Origin: Chitinophagaceae bacterium
Lineage (GTDB): Bacteria > Bacteroidota > Bacteroidia > Chitinophagales > Chitinophagaceae
Direction of reading: 5' to 3'
NCBI GenBank assembly: GCA_016722465.1
Contig: JADKJC010000013.1
Coordinates: 744,001-808,000 of the forward strand
DNA: 64,000 nucleotides
Below the pieces are notes generated by a model. That model was not told where the DNA came from and did not search any database. It was given only the letters and a program-made list of their open reading frames with translations. Both the position numbers and the translations under genes were made by a program. Below are positions 29,715 through 39,797 of this stretch, in pieces. Within the stretch, counting starts at the first letter, position 1. Every line of letters starts with the position of its first letter.

Positions 29715-31550
29715 TTACCTGGCCACAGCATACAAACTCCCACCCTTTTCAAATATCCTGTTAATCTTTTTTTCAACAGTAAGGTCTTTTTCAACTGGCG
29801 GAGCATGGTGAGGTTTTATCCTTGCGTCCATTACCAGCGGGCCTTTGCAGCCCCAGTGCTTATTTTCTGTAAAGCTATTGATACCATATATATCATGCGA
29901 AGGATTACACCGGGTAAAACCAATCCATAAAAAGTTACGCAGGCTGGCGGCTGTAAAAGTGGCATCATCTGCAAGAATGATTATTACCACATTCTTTAAA
30001 TCAGCATACTGCAACTGTTCATTCAACATTACAGATTGCTCATTTGCTTTTTGATAATTTTTGAATGCCGCCGACTGCAAAGCTATCACACCGGGCATCA
30101 CCAGTTGTGGGTTTTCAAAACCTTTCAGTTGTTTTAATTCAGCGGGTATTGTAGTAGCAAGCTCCCTTAGGGAAACACCATAAGCGGCAAATACTACCTT
30201 GCTACCACTGTTGAGGGATGTGCCTGAATAATCCAGTGTGTCTATTGTTGTATTAGTATAAAAGTGAACATCTCTTGAAAGGTCAATTCGTTGTAAAACA
30301 TATTTGAAGTAAGCCTGTATATCATGTGTTGTGATCCGGTTATCATCATCCGCAGTGATAAATAAAAACTTTGCAAGGCTTAACTGCCCGGTACCTAAAA
30401 TATGATTGGCAATGGTAAGAATTTCTGCAGGTTGTTTGGTGGGTGTGTAAGGTGTGTAGCGTTCACTGCCTACGGCCAACAACAAAGGATGAACGCCTGC
30501 CGCATCCACAGCATGAACTTCTTTTAATCCAGGTATCTCTGCCTGCACCGCACTGCCTGTTAATTCATGTATCAATTGTCCAAAGCTGGTATCTTCCTGT
30601 GGCGGGCGGCCCACTACAGTAAAAGGCCAGATCGCATTTTTCCTGGCATACACACTATGAACCTTCATTAAAGGAAAAGGATGCTGCAGACTGTAGTAAC
30701 CCAGGTGATCTCCAAAAGGACCTTCGGGTTTATTTTCTCCGGGGTATACTTCACCTGTAATAACAAAGTCAGCATCGGTACTGATACAAAATCCATCTTC
30801 ATATACATACCTGAATCTTCTTCCACCTAATACTCCTGCAAAGGTCATTTCACTGATGCCTTCCGGCAATGGCATTACTGCGGCTACGCTATGGGCAGGG
30901 GGGCCTCCTGCAAACACACTCACTTTAAGCGGCTGTGCCTTTCTGTTAGCCTTGGCCTGATGTACCCCAATGCCCCGGTGCAACTGGTAATGCAACCCTG
31001 CTTCCTTATTCATCTCATACTCATTACCACTAAGCTGAATACGGTACATTCCCAGGTTGGCATTCATGATACCTGGCTGATCAATATCTTCTGTATATAC
31101 TTGAGGCAGGGTTACAAACGCACCCCCATCCATGGGCCAGTGATGAATCTGGGGAATGTCCTCAATTTTTAGTTGCTGAAATAAAACTGGTTTACTGACT
31201 GGATTTTTTAAAGGCAAAGCTTTAAGGGCAGCTAAACCAGCAGAAAAATTATTGATAGGATGTTTGATCGCTTTAACGGGATCGTTCTTTAATTCAATTA
31301 ATTGCTGTACCAATTGCAAGGTATCCCTGAAAATAAATTTACTTCTTTCTAAAGTACCAAAAATATTAGAAGCGGCCCTGAACCTGCTGCCTTTAACATG
31401 CTCAAATAATAAAGCAGGGCCTTTTGCTTCATGTACTCTTAAATGGATAGCAGCCATTTCAAGATAAGGATCAACTTCTTCCTTTATCCTAATCAGTTGA
31501 CCGTTCTTTTCAAGATCGAGTAAACAGGTTTCTAGCGACTGGTAGGCCAT
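29715..31550 (-). CDS. UbiD-family decarboxylase
   Basis: 611 residues, full length for the Bacteroidota menaquinone-pathway type. UbiD signatures visible are YRIQLSGNEYEMN, HRGIGVHQAKA, GGPPAHSVAAVMPLPEG and FGDHLGYYS with its catalytic-region acidic residues, followed by VGRPPQEDTSFGQ. These enzymes use prenylated FMN to remove a carboxylate from an aromatic ring, usually in quinone synthesis. The gene stands alone; no UbiX partner is in the window. TATTTTTG on the minus strand (31608-31601) is a candidate -7 element. Confidence 0.92.
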   Translation of the reverse strand: MAYQSLETCLLDLEKNGQLIRIKEEVDPYLEMAAIHLRVHEAKGPALLFEHVKGSRFRAASNIFGTLERSKFIFRDTLQLVQQLIELKNDPVKAIKHPINNFSAGLAALKALPLKNPVSKPVLFQQLKIEDIPQIHHWPMDGGAFVTLPQVYTEDIDQPGIMNANLGMYRIQLSGNEYEMNKEAGLHYQLHRGIGVHQAKANRKAQPLKVSVFAGGPPAHSVAAVMPLPEGISEMTFAGVLGGRRFRYVYEDGFCISTDADFVITGEVYPGENKPEGPFGDHLGYYSLQHPFPLMKVHSVYARKNAIWPFTVVGRPPQEDTSFGQLIHELTGSAVQAEIPGLKEVHAVDAAGVHPLLLAVGSERYTPYTPTKQPAEILTIANHILGTGQLSLAKFLFITADDDNRITTHDIQAYFKYVLQRIDLSRDVHFYTNTTIDTLDYSGTSLNSGSKVVFAAYGVSLRELATTIPAELKQLKGFENPQLVMPGVIALQSAAFKNYQKANEQSVMLNEQLQYADLKNVVIIILADDATFTAASLRNFLWIGFTRCNPSHDIYGINSFTENKHWGCKGPLVMDARIKPHHAPPVEKDLTVEKKINRIFEKGGSLYAVAR

Positions 31551-31600
31551 TGATTATTTTTTCTCTGTAAATGTAAAACAGTAAACAGGAGGAATGGTTG

Positions 31601-31608
31601 CAAAAATA
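31601..31608 (-). promoter_or_regulatory. Putative -7 element of the ubiD-like gene
   Basis: TATTTTTG on the minus strand fits TAnnTTTG, about 50 bases upstream of the start codon. Confidence 0.35.
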
Positions 31609-31632
31609 AAGAGAAGATATTTCTGCTAAAAC

Positions 31633-32473
31633 TTAATATACGTTTACCGGGCAGCCCAGCTTACCTTTTCCTGCACGGCCATTTCCGCCACCGCTCTGTA
31701 GCCTGAAACTGATGGATACCCCCCCAGTGTAATAAAAATCCTTGCTTTTGGGGTTTCCCCTTATTGCCCCCTGGTCAGGATAAGGCAATGCAGGATTTAT
31801 TTCATCACTCCTAAAAGCGATATCCACTGCCTGTTGGCCACTGGCATCCCTGTTTCTCAACACATTTTTATCAATGTAAACAGTACTAACGTCATCCAGG
31901 TAATCCGTAAACAGTTTACGCAATGCTGCCTCCAGCCTGATGTAAATATTGTCATTTACAGCCAATTTTATTCCACCACCAAAAGGTATGGCCAACTGGT
32001 TAAGCCCGTATTTGTTTATGCCCGGCAAGCCCTGACCTTCTGTACCCAGCGGCTGCAGGTACAGCTTCTTATTGGTGGCATCAAAAGTGTATGGATTAAA
32101 ATGATAGCCAGCCAACGCTACAAATACATAGGGAGTAACAAGGTGTTCATTGGAGTTGATGAGATCGTACTCTGCCCCTAAATGAATTTCAATTACCTGG
32201 CTGGCAAAACTCAGGTTTCTTATTTTATTCAACTTACTTAACTTATCATCACTGCTTACCTTGCCAGCTACTACCCCCACTCTTAAAAATAACTTTTCTG
32301 AAATCTCGTAATACACACCTGCACTTATATAGGGTGAGACTGATTCAGGGTTAATTTTTACTCTGCAGATCACCTGGTAATTCATAAGCCCCACCTGCAA
32401 AGAGGTGAGTACTTTGTGCAGTTAATAGTGCGGAATGCAGGATCACTAATATTGTGGATAATATTTTTTTCAT
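31633..32473 (-). CDS. DUF6089-like outer-membrane beta-barrel protein (5' end frame-broken)
   Basis: The long frame 31633-32400 lacks a signal peptide. Upstream, ATG 32473 opens another frame that encodes MKKILSTILVILHSALLTAQ, a clean signal peptide, then STHLFAGG. The expected family motif LMNYQGDLQSK is split: LMNYQ is in the long frame and GDLQSK in the signal frame (about 32340-32400). At least two small indels therefore separate the signal from the barrel. The mature part has amphipathic strands and ends CPVNVY. About 280 residues if repaired. Function unknown beyond the family. Confidence 0.7.
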
Positions 32474-32550
32474 GAATGCTTAAAAGCGCAAATATAACTA
32501 TTAACAACGCTTATATACAATGGCTGGCATAAGTTATTAAAGGAAATATT

Positions 32551-33003
32551 TTAATGAAAGATCGCTGCTGGTTTTACCGGCGTACAATGTTCTGACAGTA
32601 TCTCAACCTTATCCTTTGTTTTAACGATCACCATGCTGCAACGCTGGTCTTCATCAAAAGGAACACCCCTGTACACACCTTTGCCCTCCCAGCGGGTGCT
32701 TACAATCGCAGCGTTTTGATACAACTGTACAGAAATAGCAGAACGCTTCATTTTTTCTAATGTGTATTCAGATGAGCCTGCAGTTTGCACCACGCCTTCC
32801 CTGCTGAAAACACCTCCCGATTGCGTAAAGTAGATATATGCAGAGGCCAGCACAGAATCTACTTCTTTTAAATTTTTATTGCGCCAGCCATCATCAAATC
32901 TATTAATAATATTTACCACTTCCTGTTCTGTAAGCGGCCTGGTCTTTTTACAGGCAACAATACCAAATGATGGCAATAGTAAAAAAAGCAGCAGTTTATT
33001 CAT
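32551..33003 (-). CDS. NTF2-like (DUF4440/SnoaL-type) lipoprotein
   Basis: 150 residues from ATG 33003. The lipoprotein signal ends at SFGIVAC (Cys18 or nearby), then a DUF4440-type domain: FDDGWRNKNLKEVDSVLASAYIYFTQSGGVFSREGVVQ, SVQLYQNAAIVSTRWEGKG and CSMVIVKTKDKVEILSEHCTPV. The fold usually binds small ligands or acts as an enzyme; role unknown. The frame extends upstream to 33069, but the lipobox argues for the internal ATG. Confidence 0.75.
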   Translation of the reverse strand: MNKLLLFLLLPSFGIVACKKTRPLTEQEVVNIINRFDDGWRNKNLKEVDSVLASAYIYFTQSGGVFSREGVVQTAGSSEYTLEKMKRSAISVQLYQNAAIVSTRWEGKGVYRGVPFDEDQRCSMVIVKTKDKVEILSEHCTPVKPAAIFH

Positions 33004-33183
33004 AACTACAAATATAAACAGCTCACAGATGATTGTGAATAATAGATACTGATAAATTGGGTAAGGCACAGTATTAAAGAAATTTAAGCTGTAGCTTATT
33101 GCAACCGTTTAAATATTTTTTTTGGTTAATTATTTTTTTTTAATCTTTGCGATCTTCAATTTTATGAATATGAAATTCTAAGC

Positions 33184-33250
33184 AGGCAGTTTTCGTGAAA
33201 AAACTGTCATTTATAAATTTTGCGAAGGCAGATATCACTGCCTTTCCTTT
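33184..33250 (+). promoter_or_regulatory. Hairpin leader upstream of the MATE gene
   Basis: Two stems are visible: CAGTTTT (33187-33193) / AAAACTG (33200-33206), and AAGGCAG (33225-33231) / CTGCCTT (33238-33244) followed by a pyrimidine run. AGGCAG occurs in both halves (33184-33189 and 33226-33231), so CTGCCT can pair with either. This could be an attenuator; no known riboswitch is recognised. Confidence 0.35.
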
Positions 33251-33283
33251 ATTACTATATTATCACTGCTTAATAAGAATTTC

Positions 33284-34702
33284 ATGCTCAATACTCAATC
33301 AACAACCAGCCGTTTTCAACATTTTTTTTCACTCATCAGGCAATCGCTGAATGGCGAAACGCAGGATTATACCACCGGCAGCATCAGGCGGGCCGTATTA
33401 TTACTGGCAGTACCCATGGTGCTTGAAATGTGCATGGAGAGTGTATTTGCCCTGGTAGATATTTATTTTGTAAGCCACTTGGGCAAGCATGCCACCTCTG
33501 TGGTAGGCTTAACAGAATCTGTGATCACCATTGTTTATTCCCTCGCCATTGGTATCAGTATGGCGGCCACGGCGATGGTGGCAAGGCGTGTGGGGGAAAA
33601 AAATACAGCAGCTGCTTCCAGGGCTGGTATGCAGTCGATGCTGATTGCTTTGTTTTTTACTGTTATCATCAGTGTTACCGGGTTTGTTTTTTCCGGCGAG
33701 CTTTTGCACTTGATGGGGGCTGAACCTGAAACCATCGCATCTGGCCAAAACTATACAAGAATACTAATGGCAGGCAGTTTAGTGATCATGCTGCTTTTTT
33801 TGCTCAATGGTATTTTTCGTGGTGCAGGCGACGCAATGATGGCCATGAAGAGTTTATGGATCGCCAATATCTGCAATATTATTTTGTGCCCTATACTCAT
33901 TCGTGGGCTCGGGCCAATACCTGCATTCGGTATTACCGGTGCTGCGATGGCCACTACCATTGGCAGGGGCATTGGTGTACTGTACCAATTGTATCATTTA
34001 TTTAATGGCAGGCACATTGTGAAATTTGTATTTAAGCATCTTGCACCTGACTGGAAAGTGATCCGGTCTATCTTCAACATTGCCTGGCCGGCGACACTGC
34101 AGTTTTTAATCGGCTCGGGCAGCTGGATAGTGCTAACCTCCCTGGTGGCACGTACCGGGCACAGTGATGCTTCTGCCGGCTACCAGATCGCCATCAGAAT
34201 TGTGATGTTTTTTTTGCTGCCTGCATGGGGATTGAGCAATGCTGCCGCTACGCTGGTGGGACAAAACCTTGGTGCGTTACAACCGCAAAGAGCCGAGGAA
34301 TCGGTGATTAAAACAGCAAAATACAATGCTATTTTTATGTTTGTTGTTTCGCTGCTCATCATTGGATTTGCACCCTGGATCATTTCATTTTTTACGAAAG
34401 AAGAAAGCGTTGCCAATTATGCGATAGCAGCAGCAAGGATTATATGTGCAGGTTATGTTTTTTATGGTATCGGCATGGTGATGGTGAACGCCTTTAATGG
34501 AGCCGGTGATACCAAAACACCTACGGTTATCAACCTGGTTGGTTTCTGGTGCTTTCAGATTCCACTGGCGTATGGCCTTGCAACAATTGCCGGCATGGGC
34601 CCAACAGGTGTTTTCATCGCCATCCCTGTAGCTGAAACAGCCATCAGCATTGCGGCTTTTATTTTATTTAAAAAAGGCTACTGGAAGCTGAAGAAAGTAT
34701 AA
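33284..34702 (+). CDS. MATE-family efflux transporter
   Basis: 472 residues, twelve helices in two repeats. Typical motifs include AVLLLAVPMVLEMCMESVFALVDIYFVSHLG in helix 1, GAGDAMMAMKSLWIANICNIILCPILIRG in the first half, and FNGAGDTKTPTVINLVGFWCFQIPLAY in the second. MATE proteins export cationic drugs or metabolites using sodium or protons; substrate is not predictable here. An ATG gives a short soluble lead before helix 1. A hairpin-rich leader precedes it and a hairpin follows the stop. Confidence 0.93.
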   Translation: MLNTQSTTSRFQHFFSLIRQSLNGETQDYTTGSIRRAVLLLAVPMVLEMCMESVFALVDIYFVSHLGKHATSVVGLTESVITIVYSLAIGISMAATAMVARRVGEKNTAAASRAGMQSMLIALFFTVIISVTGFVFSGELLHLMGAEPETIASGQNYTRILMAGSLVIMLLFLLNGIFRGAGDAMMAMKSLWIANICNIILCPILIRGLGPIPAFGITGAAMATTIGRGIGVLYQLYHLFNGRHIVKFVFKHLAPDWKVIRSIFNIAWPATLQFLIGSGSWIVLTSLVARTGHSDASAGYQIAIRIVMFFLLPAWGLSNAAATLVGQNLGALQPQRAEESVIKTAKYNAIFMFVVSLLIIGFAPWIISFFTKEESVANYAIAAARIICAGYVFYGIGMVMVNAFNGAGDTKTPTVINLVGFWCFQIPLAYGLATIAGMGPTGVFIAIPVAETAISIAAFILFKKGYWKLKKV

Positions 34703-34712
34703 GCAACTTCAA

Positions 34713-34747
34713 AACAAAGCTGCCGTAAATGATACAGCAGCTTTGTT
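34713..34747 (+). terminator. Hairpin after the MATE gene
   Basis: AACAAAGCTGC (34713-34723) and GCAGCTTTGTT (34737-34747) form a perfect 11-base stem with a 13-base loop just after the stop. The T-tail is weak, so efficiency is uncertain. Confidence 0.6.
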
Positions 34748-34792
34748 AAAGTAAGCCCTTGAAGGCTTTATTCTTTTTAGTGAACCTGTATT

Positions 34793-35575
34793 TTACTCAT
34801 TGGATAATCCCATAGCGGATCTTTTCATTTTTTGGGTGGTTTCATGACCGAGGTAATTTTCTATCCTGCTTTCAATGAAATATATCACTGGTGTAAGCAG
34901 TACTGCTATTGCGAATTTATAAATGTAATTCATCACACAAATGCCCAGCACTAATTGCCAGGTCCAGCCCCTCCCTATCTTAAATGCAATAAACAATACG
35001 ATAAAGCTATCCACCAACTGAGAAACCAGCGTAGAGCCTGTCGCCCTAAGCCATACTTTCTTTTCGCCGGTATATTTTTTTATTTTATGAAAAACGGTTA
35101 CATCAACAATCTGGCTTACCAGAAAAGCGGTGAGGCTTCCTGCAATGATCCACATTCCCTGGCCAAATATTCCATTGAATGCCTTGCTCATATCCGGGAT
35201 GCCGTCTTTTACACCAGAACTATACCAAAAGTCAGCCGGGGGTATTTCCATAGCCGCATAGAACATGATAAACCCATAACCGATCAGTGCAACAGCTGTA
35301 TAAGAGATACGCCTTACAGCTTTAGGCCCGTAATATTCATTTACAATATCTGTCATCACAAACTCAAGTGGCCAAAGCAACACACCACAGGTAAGATTAA
35401 AAGACAGGCCTTTTTCACCAAACAACGTAAAATTTACCGGATCGATACCGATAAATTTTTCCAATGAAAATATTTTACCGCCGATACATTCTGCGATCAA
35501 TGCATTGGCAACGAAAAATGCGGTAAAGAAGACAAACAACTTAGTAGGCTTGTCTTTGAGAATGTTGTGCAGCAT
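34793..35575 (-). CDS. Queuosine precursor transporter, YhhQ/VUT family
   Basis: 260 residues, six or more helices. The family motifs FFVANALIAECIGGKIF, LLWPLEFVMTDIVNEYYGPKAVRR and LVSQIVDVTVFHKIKK...RATGSTLVSQLVDSFIVLFIAF are clear. YhhQ imports queuosine precursors (preQ0/preQ1) for tRNA modification. The last helix GICVMNYIYKFAIAVLLTPVIYF is present. A small membrane protein gene lies 11 bases upstream on the same strand. Confidence 0.92.
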   Translation of the reverse strand: MLHNILKDKPTKLFVFFTAFFVANALIAECIGGKIFSLEKFIGIDPVNFTLFGEKGLSFNLTCGVLLWPLEFVMTDIVNEYYGPKAVRRISYTAVALIGYGFIMFYAAMEIPPADFWYSSGVKDGIPDMSKAFNGIFGQGMWIIAGSLTAFLVSQIVDVTVFHKIKKYTGEKKVWLRATGSTLVSQLVDSFIVLFIAFKIGRGWTWQLVLGICVMNYIYKFAIAVLLTPVIYFIESRIENYLGHETTQKMKRSAMGLSNE

Positions 35576-35586
35576 GCCGTAAAATT

Positions 35587-35886
35587 CTAAAAGAAAAAAT
35601 AATAAACCTGTATCAATAAGAAAAGTAAGTTAACCCAAATCAGCCATTTGGCAACAGGTTGTGGACGCTTTAGTAAAAAAAACAACAGGCAGATAATATT
35701 GAAAACTAAATTGATGAGGATGGCACCATAGCCCAAAACAACCAGCGTGCTTTCCAGTGGTTTCAGCAACACGAGTCCATCAAAACGTTCATTCTTTTGC
35801 TGGTTGAGTATTTCCACCCACCTCAGGATAACTGCTGCAATAAAGCAGAGGTTGCACACGAAAACGATTTTGGAAAAGAAACGCAT
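35587..35886 (-). CDS. Small membrane protein of unknown function
   Basis: 99 residues with three hydrophobic helices: FSKIVFVCNLCFIAAVILRWVE, TLVVLGYGAILINLVFNIICLLFFLL and LIWVNLLFLLIQVYYFFF. The arrangement recurs in Bacteroidota hypothetical proteins. No catalytic motif. It sits 11 bases before yhhQ and 40 bases after the broken pcm gene, all on the minus strand. Confidence 0.7.
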   Translation of the reverse strand: MRFFSKIVFVCNLCFIAAVILRWVEILNQQKNERFDGLVLLKPLESTLVVLGYGAILINLVFNIICLLFFLLKRPQPVAKWLIWVNLLFLLIQVYYFFF

Positions 35887-35925
35887 GGGTATTTAAATTG
35901 GCCTGGTGACTGTACAATAAACGAT

Positions 35926-36575
35926 CTAACCATTCTTCCCTGTCAGCATCGGTACAAAAGAGAAATTCTCAAAAGCTTCTTCACTGGTAGTGCCATCTTC
36001 GTTCTTGGTAATACGGAGCATACGCTGGTGAGGGCCTTCGTCTACCGGTATTACCATTTTGCCACCCTTTCATTTGACCAATGAGTTTAGGTGGGATAAC
36101 GGGAGCTGCTGCTGTAATAATCACTTTATCAAAGGTGCATAAGTGGGCAGCCCTTCAAAACCATCACCATAAAAACTTCAATTGAGGATATTTATTTTTA
36201 AAAACATATTGCCTGGTTTTCAAACAATACTTTTTGCCTTTCAATGGTAAACACTTGTGCTTTCATTTCTGCCAATACCGTTGCCTGGTAAATGCTGCCG
36301 GTACCGATCTCCAGTATTTTTTCAAAAGGTTTTACCTGCAGCAATTGTGTTTGGTAGGCCACCGTATAAGGCTGTGAAATGGTTTGCCCTTCGCTGATAG
36401 GAAAAGCCCTGTCCTCATAAGCAATTTCGTCAAATGCACTGTCTAAAAAAAAATGGCGTGGAATATTACTGATAGCAGTGAGTACAGCTTCATCATTAAT
36501 GCCCTTTTCCCTTAATGTATCAATTAGTTTTTTGCGGAGTCCTTTGTGCCGGTAAGTATCGTCGTATTTTCTCAT
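35926..36575 (-). pseudogene. pcm: Protein-L-isoaspartate O-methyltransferase, broken
   Basis: The intact 5' frame (36198-36575) encodes residues 1-125 of Pcm: IPRHFFLDSAFDEIAYEDRAFPI, GQTISQPYTVA and the SAM motif LEIGTGSIYQA. Further 3' the rest is recognisable in shifting frames: TRQYVFKNKYPQLK, YGDGFEGLPTYAPF, DKVIITAAAPVIPPKLIGQM and VIPVDEGPHQRMLRI. About four small indels fall between 36225 and 36060. The SAM motif has Ile where the family has Gly (GSGYQ). Pcm repairs isoaspartyl residues in aged proteins. The density of defects suggests a real pseudogene, though sequence error cannot be excluded. Confidence 0.8.
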
Positions 36576-36583
36576 AGCATATT

Positions 36584-36941
36584 TTAGCCGACACGAATTA
36601 CAATAATTTTTAGCAATAAAACAAAAGAATAAATACAGTAATTGAAAAAGCCGGAACTGGCCCGGCGGATGGCCCTTTTGTACAATTGAATGCCCTTGTT
36701 AAAGAAGTTCCAGCCATTGCTATTCATTTCATCATCCAGTTTTGTTTTGAATGATTCCAGTACATCAATGTCAGCCTGGGTGAATTACATTTTATCATCA
36801 TCCAGTATTTTCAGCCTCCGGTTGTAAAGCAGCAGGGAAGTGCTATCGTTCCATATTACCGGGGCATAATGATTTTTATCCAGGAAAACACGAAGGATTT
36901 TTCACTTCTGGTTGAAGGCTGAGGAATAATAAATTTGTGCA
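36584..36941 (-). pseudogene. Unrecognised small gene with a frame break and an in-frame stop
   Basis: Reading minus from ATG 36941 gives MHKFIIPQPSTRSEK; restoring one A in the run at 36898-36902 continues as ILRVFLDKNHYAPVIWNDST, then LLLYNRRLKILDDDKM, a TAA, and FTQADIDVLESFKTKLDDE to a stop at 36584. About 118 residues if repaired. The content looks like real protein, with a hydrophobic tail (FNYCIYSFVLLLKIIVI). It ends 8 bases before pcm starts, so the two were probably co-transcribed. I do not recognise the family. Confidence 0.55.
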
Positions 36942-37048
36942 TGAGTATTTATAGAACGCACAAGGAAGTAAGCCATGTAAAATTTTCTCATTGCAGTTCC
37001 GGGTTAAAAAAACGGGAAGTGATGGGTTACCACTTCCCTGTAAACTAT

Positions 37049-38769
37049 TTACTTCAATTGCATATCAGTGATGATCCTTGCAATTTTTGCATTCAATTCT
37101 TTTTCTGCCGTTTCAAAGGCTGTGGCGTCTGCTATTTTAGTATTCACGCTAAAATAGAATTTGATCTTGGGTTCTGTACCGCTGGGCCTTGCAGAAATGC
37201 TGGTACCATCTCCCAGGATAAACTGCAGTACATTGCTTTTGGGCAGATCAATTGCCCAGCTTTCGCCGGTTTCCAAATTTTTACCAACCTGCAATTGATA
37301 ATCGAGTAACTGCTGTACACGTACACCATCAATTGTTTTGGGTGGATTGGCACGATAGCCACTCATCATATCAGCAATTTCTTTGGCGCCGTTCATTCCT
37401 TTTTTAGTAATACTTACCAGGTCTTCTTTGTATAAACCATATTGTACATACAGATCGATCAGTTTATCATACATGCTGCTTCCCTTGCTCTTTTCATAAG
37501 CAGCCATTTCACACAATAATGCAACGGCGCTTACTGCATCTTTATCACGTATCTGGTCGCCGATCATCAAGCCAAAACTTTCTTCGCCACCTATGATGTA
37601 TTTTTCTTTTCCTTCTTTTGCTTTGATCAATGAAGATATCCATTTGAAACCGGTGAGCACATTGTAACATGCTACGCCGTTTTGTTTGGCAATGTTGTCG
37701 ATCAGGTAAGAAGTAACAATGGTCTTCACTACCATATCATTGGGCTGTGCAATACCCTTTGTTTTTCTTGCTTCTATCATGTAATTGAATGCCAGCACCG
37801 CAGTTTGGTTGCCATTCATCAGTATCCATTCGCCTTTGTTGTTTTTAATACCAACACCAACCCTGTCTGCATCAGGATCGGTACCCAATAAAATGTCGGC
37901 ATCCATTGCCTTTGCCTGGTTGAGGCCAATATTCATGGCATCTTTTTCTTCAGGGTTGGGGTAAATCACCGTTGGAAAATTTCCATCAGGTGTGCTCTGT
38001 TCTTCTACCACATGCACATTGTTGAAACCAAATGCAGCCAATACTTTTGGAACAACAGTAATGCCAGTTCCATGAATTGGTGTGTAAACTATTTTAAGAT
38101 CATGCTGTGCTTTACAAATTTCAGGATAAACGCTGAGGCCTTTTACCATATCGATATAAACATCATCAATATCTTTTCCTATCAAAGTGATATTGGCTTC
38201 GCCACCGTTCCATTTCACATCATCTACCGACAGGATTTTATCAACCTCTTTAATGGTGTTTACATCATGCGGCCCTACCATTTGTGCGCCATCATCCCAA
38301 TAGGCTTTGTATCCGTTGTATTCTTTTGGATTGTGTGAGGCAGTACAAACCACACCACCCTGGCAACCAAAATAACGGATGGCATAACTCAATTCAGGGG
38401 TTGGCCGCAGCGCTTCAAACAAATAAACTTTTATACCATTGGCAGCAAATACATTGGCAACTGTTTCTGCAAAAAAGCGGCTGTTATTCCTGCTATCATG
38501 CCCCACTACTACTTTTACCTCACCAAAACTTTGCTTTAAATAATTGGCGTAACCCTGTGTGGCCATACCAACGGTATACTTATTCATCCTGTTGGTGCCA
38601 ATGCCCATGATACCTCGCAATCCCCCTGTACCAAATTCCAAATTCTTATAAAAGGCATCCGCCAGTTCATCGGGATTTTCTGCCTGTAATTTTTTATCCC
38701 TTCCTTGACTGATTGCTCATAATTTCCTGCCAGCCAGGAGTCGATTTTTTGTTGAATAGCGGCGTCCAT
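37049..38769 (-). CDS. Phosphohexomutase (phosphoglucomutase/phosphomannomutase family), 5' frame break
   Basis: About 573 residues if repaired. The 5' part (38769 to about 38696) reads MDAAIQQKIDSWLAGNYEQ...GIKN; the main frame 37049-38641 carries FGTGGLRGIMG, the active-site serine loop VVCTASHNPKEYNGYK, the metal loop GTDPDADRVGV, the sugar loop GGEESFG and the phosphate loop RPSGTEPKIKFY. One missing A in the run at 38690-38695 (plus strand T) explains the break: with it the frame reads KKLQAENPDELADAFYKNLEFGTGG. All catalytic motifs are intact, so a sequencing error is likely. Interconverts hexose 1- and 6-phosphates. Confidence 0.92.
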
Positions 38770-38845
38770 ATCGTTGATTATTTTAGGGATTGAAGGTATT
38801 ATATTTTGTTTTTAAATAGACGGACTGTTATAAAGAAATTTACAA

Positions 38846-38870
38846 ATAAAAAAACCACCTTTCGGTGGGC
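38846..38870 (-). terminator. Intrinsic terminator after the M48 protease gene
   Basis: Minus strand reads CCACC, GAAA loop, GGTGG, then a run of seven T. It lies about 25 bases after the stop of the protease gene. Confidence 0.88.
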
Positions 38871-38893
38871 TCTATTCTATCATGAAGTATTGT

Positions 38894-39700
38894 TTATTTT
38901 TTTACAGGTTTGTAAAAAGTTAATGCCTCAGGCATATAAGATTTAAGCTTGGCAATCCTGTTTTCATCAGAAGGGTGTGTAGCTAAAAACTCTGGTTGCT
39001 TTGCACCGCCTGCCTGTGCCATCCGCTGCCAGAATGCAATTGCCTCATTGGGATTGTACCCTGCCATTGCTGAGAAGTACAAACCATATTTATCAGCTTC
39101 ATATTCCTGGCTACGTGAGTTTGGTAATAAAACGCCTAACTGCACTCCCGGTCCATAAATATTATTAAAAATGTTGTTCACTTTTGGATTTCCGTTGGTA
39201 AGGATATCACCAATAGCTCCAATTCCCTGGGCCGCCAAACCATTGTTCATTCTTTCGCCCCCATGACCAGCTACAGCATGTGTTATTTCATGGCCTAAAA
39301 CAATGGCCAGTGCTGCTTCATTTTGAGTAACCGGTAACAGGCCGGTATAAACTACCACTTTGCCGCCGGGCATACACCATGCATTCACCTCCTTACTGTC
39401 AACCAGGTTAAACTCCCATTGATACCCCTTGGTTACATCGGCCATCCCTTTTGCACTGTAGTATTCACGGATGGCTGCGGCAATTCGGGTTCCTACTCTT
39501 TTCACCATTTCTGCATCCTTGTTGGTTGAGCTGCTCACTACTTTATTTTGCGATAGAAAAGTGCGATACTCAGTTATGGCCATCTCTTCCAGTTGACTTT
39601 CAGAGATTAGGCTCAGGTGGCTTTTACCAGTCAACGCATTTTTTGTACAGCCAATAACAATTAATGAAACAACTACTGCTAATGCTAAAATCTTTTTCAT
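38894..39700 (-). CDS. M48-family metalloprotease, lipoprotein
   Basis: 268 residues from ATG 39700. A lipoprotein signal ends at VIGC (Cys18). The M48 protease motif HEITHAVAGHG supplies two zinc histidines and the catalytic Glu, and the third ligand Glu lies in SRSQEYEADKYGLYF. The late LATHPSDENRIAKL is typical of LoiP/YggG and BepA-type periplasmic proteases, which clear misfolded envelope proteins. The frame extends to 39721, but MKKILALAVVVSL is the right signal start. Own terminator downstream. Confidence 0.9.
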   Translation of the reverse strand: MKKILALAVVVSLIVIGCTKNALTGKSHLSLISESQLEEMAITEYRTFLSQNKVVSSSTNKDAEMVKRVGTRIAAAIREYYSAKGMADVTKGYQWEFNLVDSKEVNAWCMPGGKVVVYTGLLPVTQNEAALAIVLGHEITHAVAGHGGERMNNGLAAQGIGAIGDILTNGNPKVNNIFNNIYGPGVQLGVLLPNSRSQEYEADKYGLYFSAMAGYNPNEAIAFWQRMAQAGGAKQPEFLATHPSDENRIAKLKSYMPEALTFYKPVKK

Positions 39701-39750
39701 AATTGAGAATTTATAATTCATCTATAAACAATTGACGTACCAATAATAAT

Positions 39751-39777
39751 AAAAAAGCCTGTTAAATAAAACAGGCT
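39751..39777 (-). terminator. Intrinsic terminator after plsY
   Basis: Minus strand reads AGCCTGTT, short loop, AACAGGCT and then six T; located about 20 bases after the plsY stop. Confidence 0.85.
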
Positions 39778-39797
39778 ATACTATCAGGAGACTTGAA

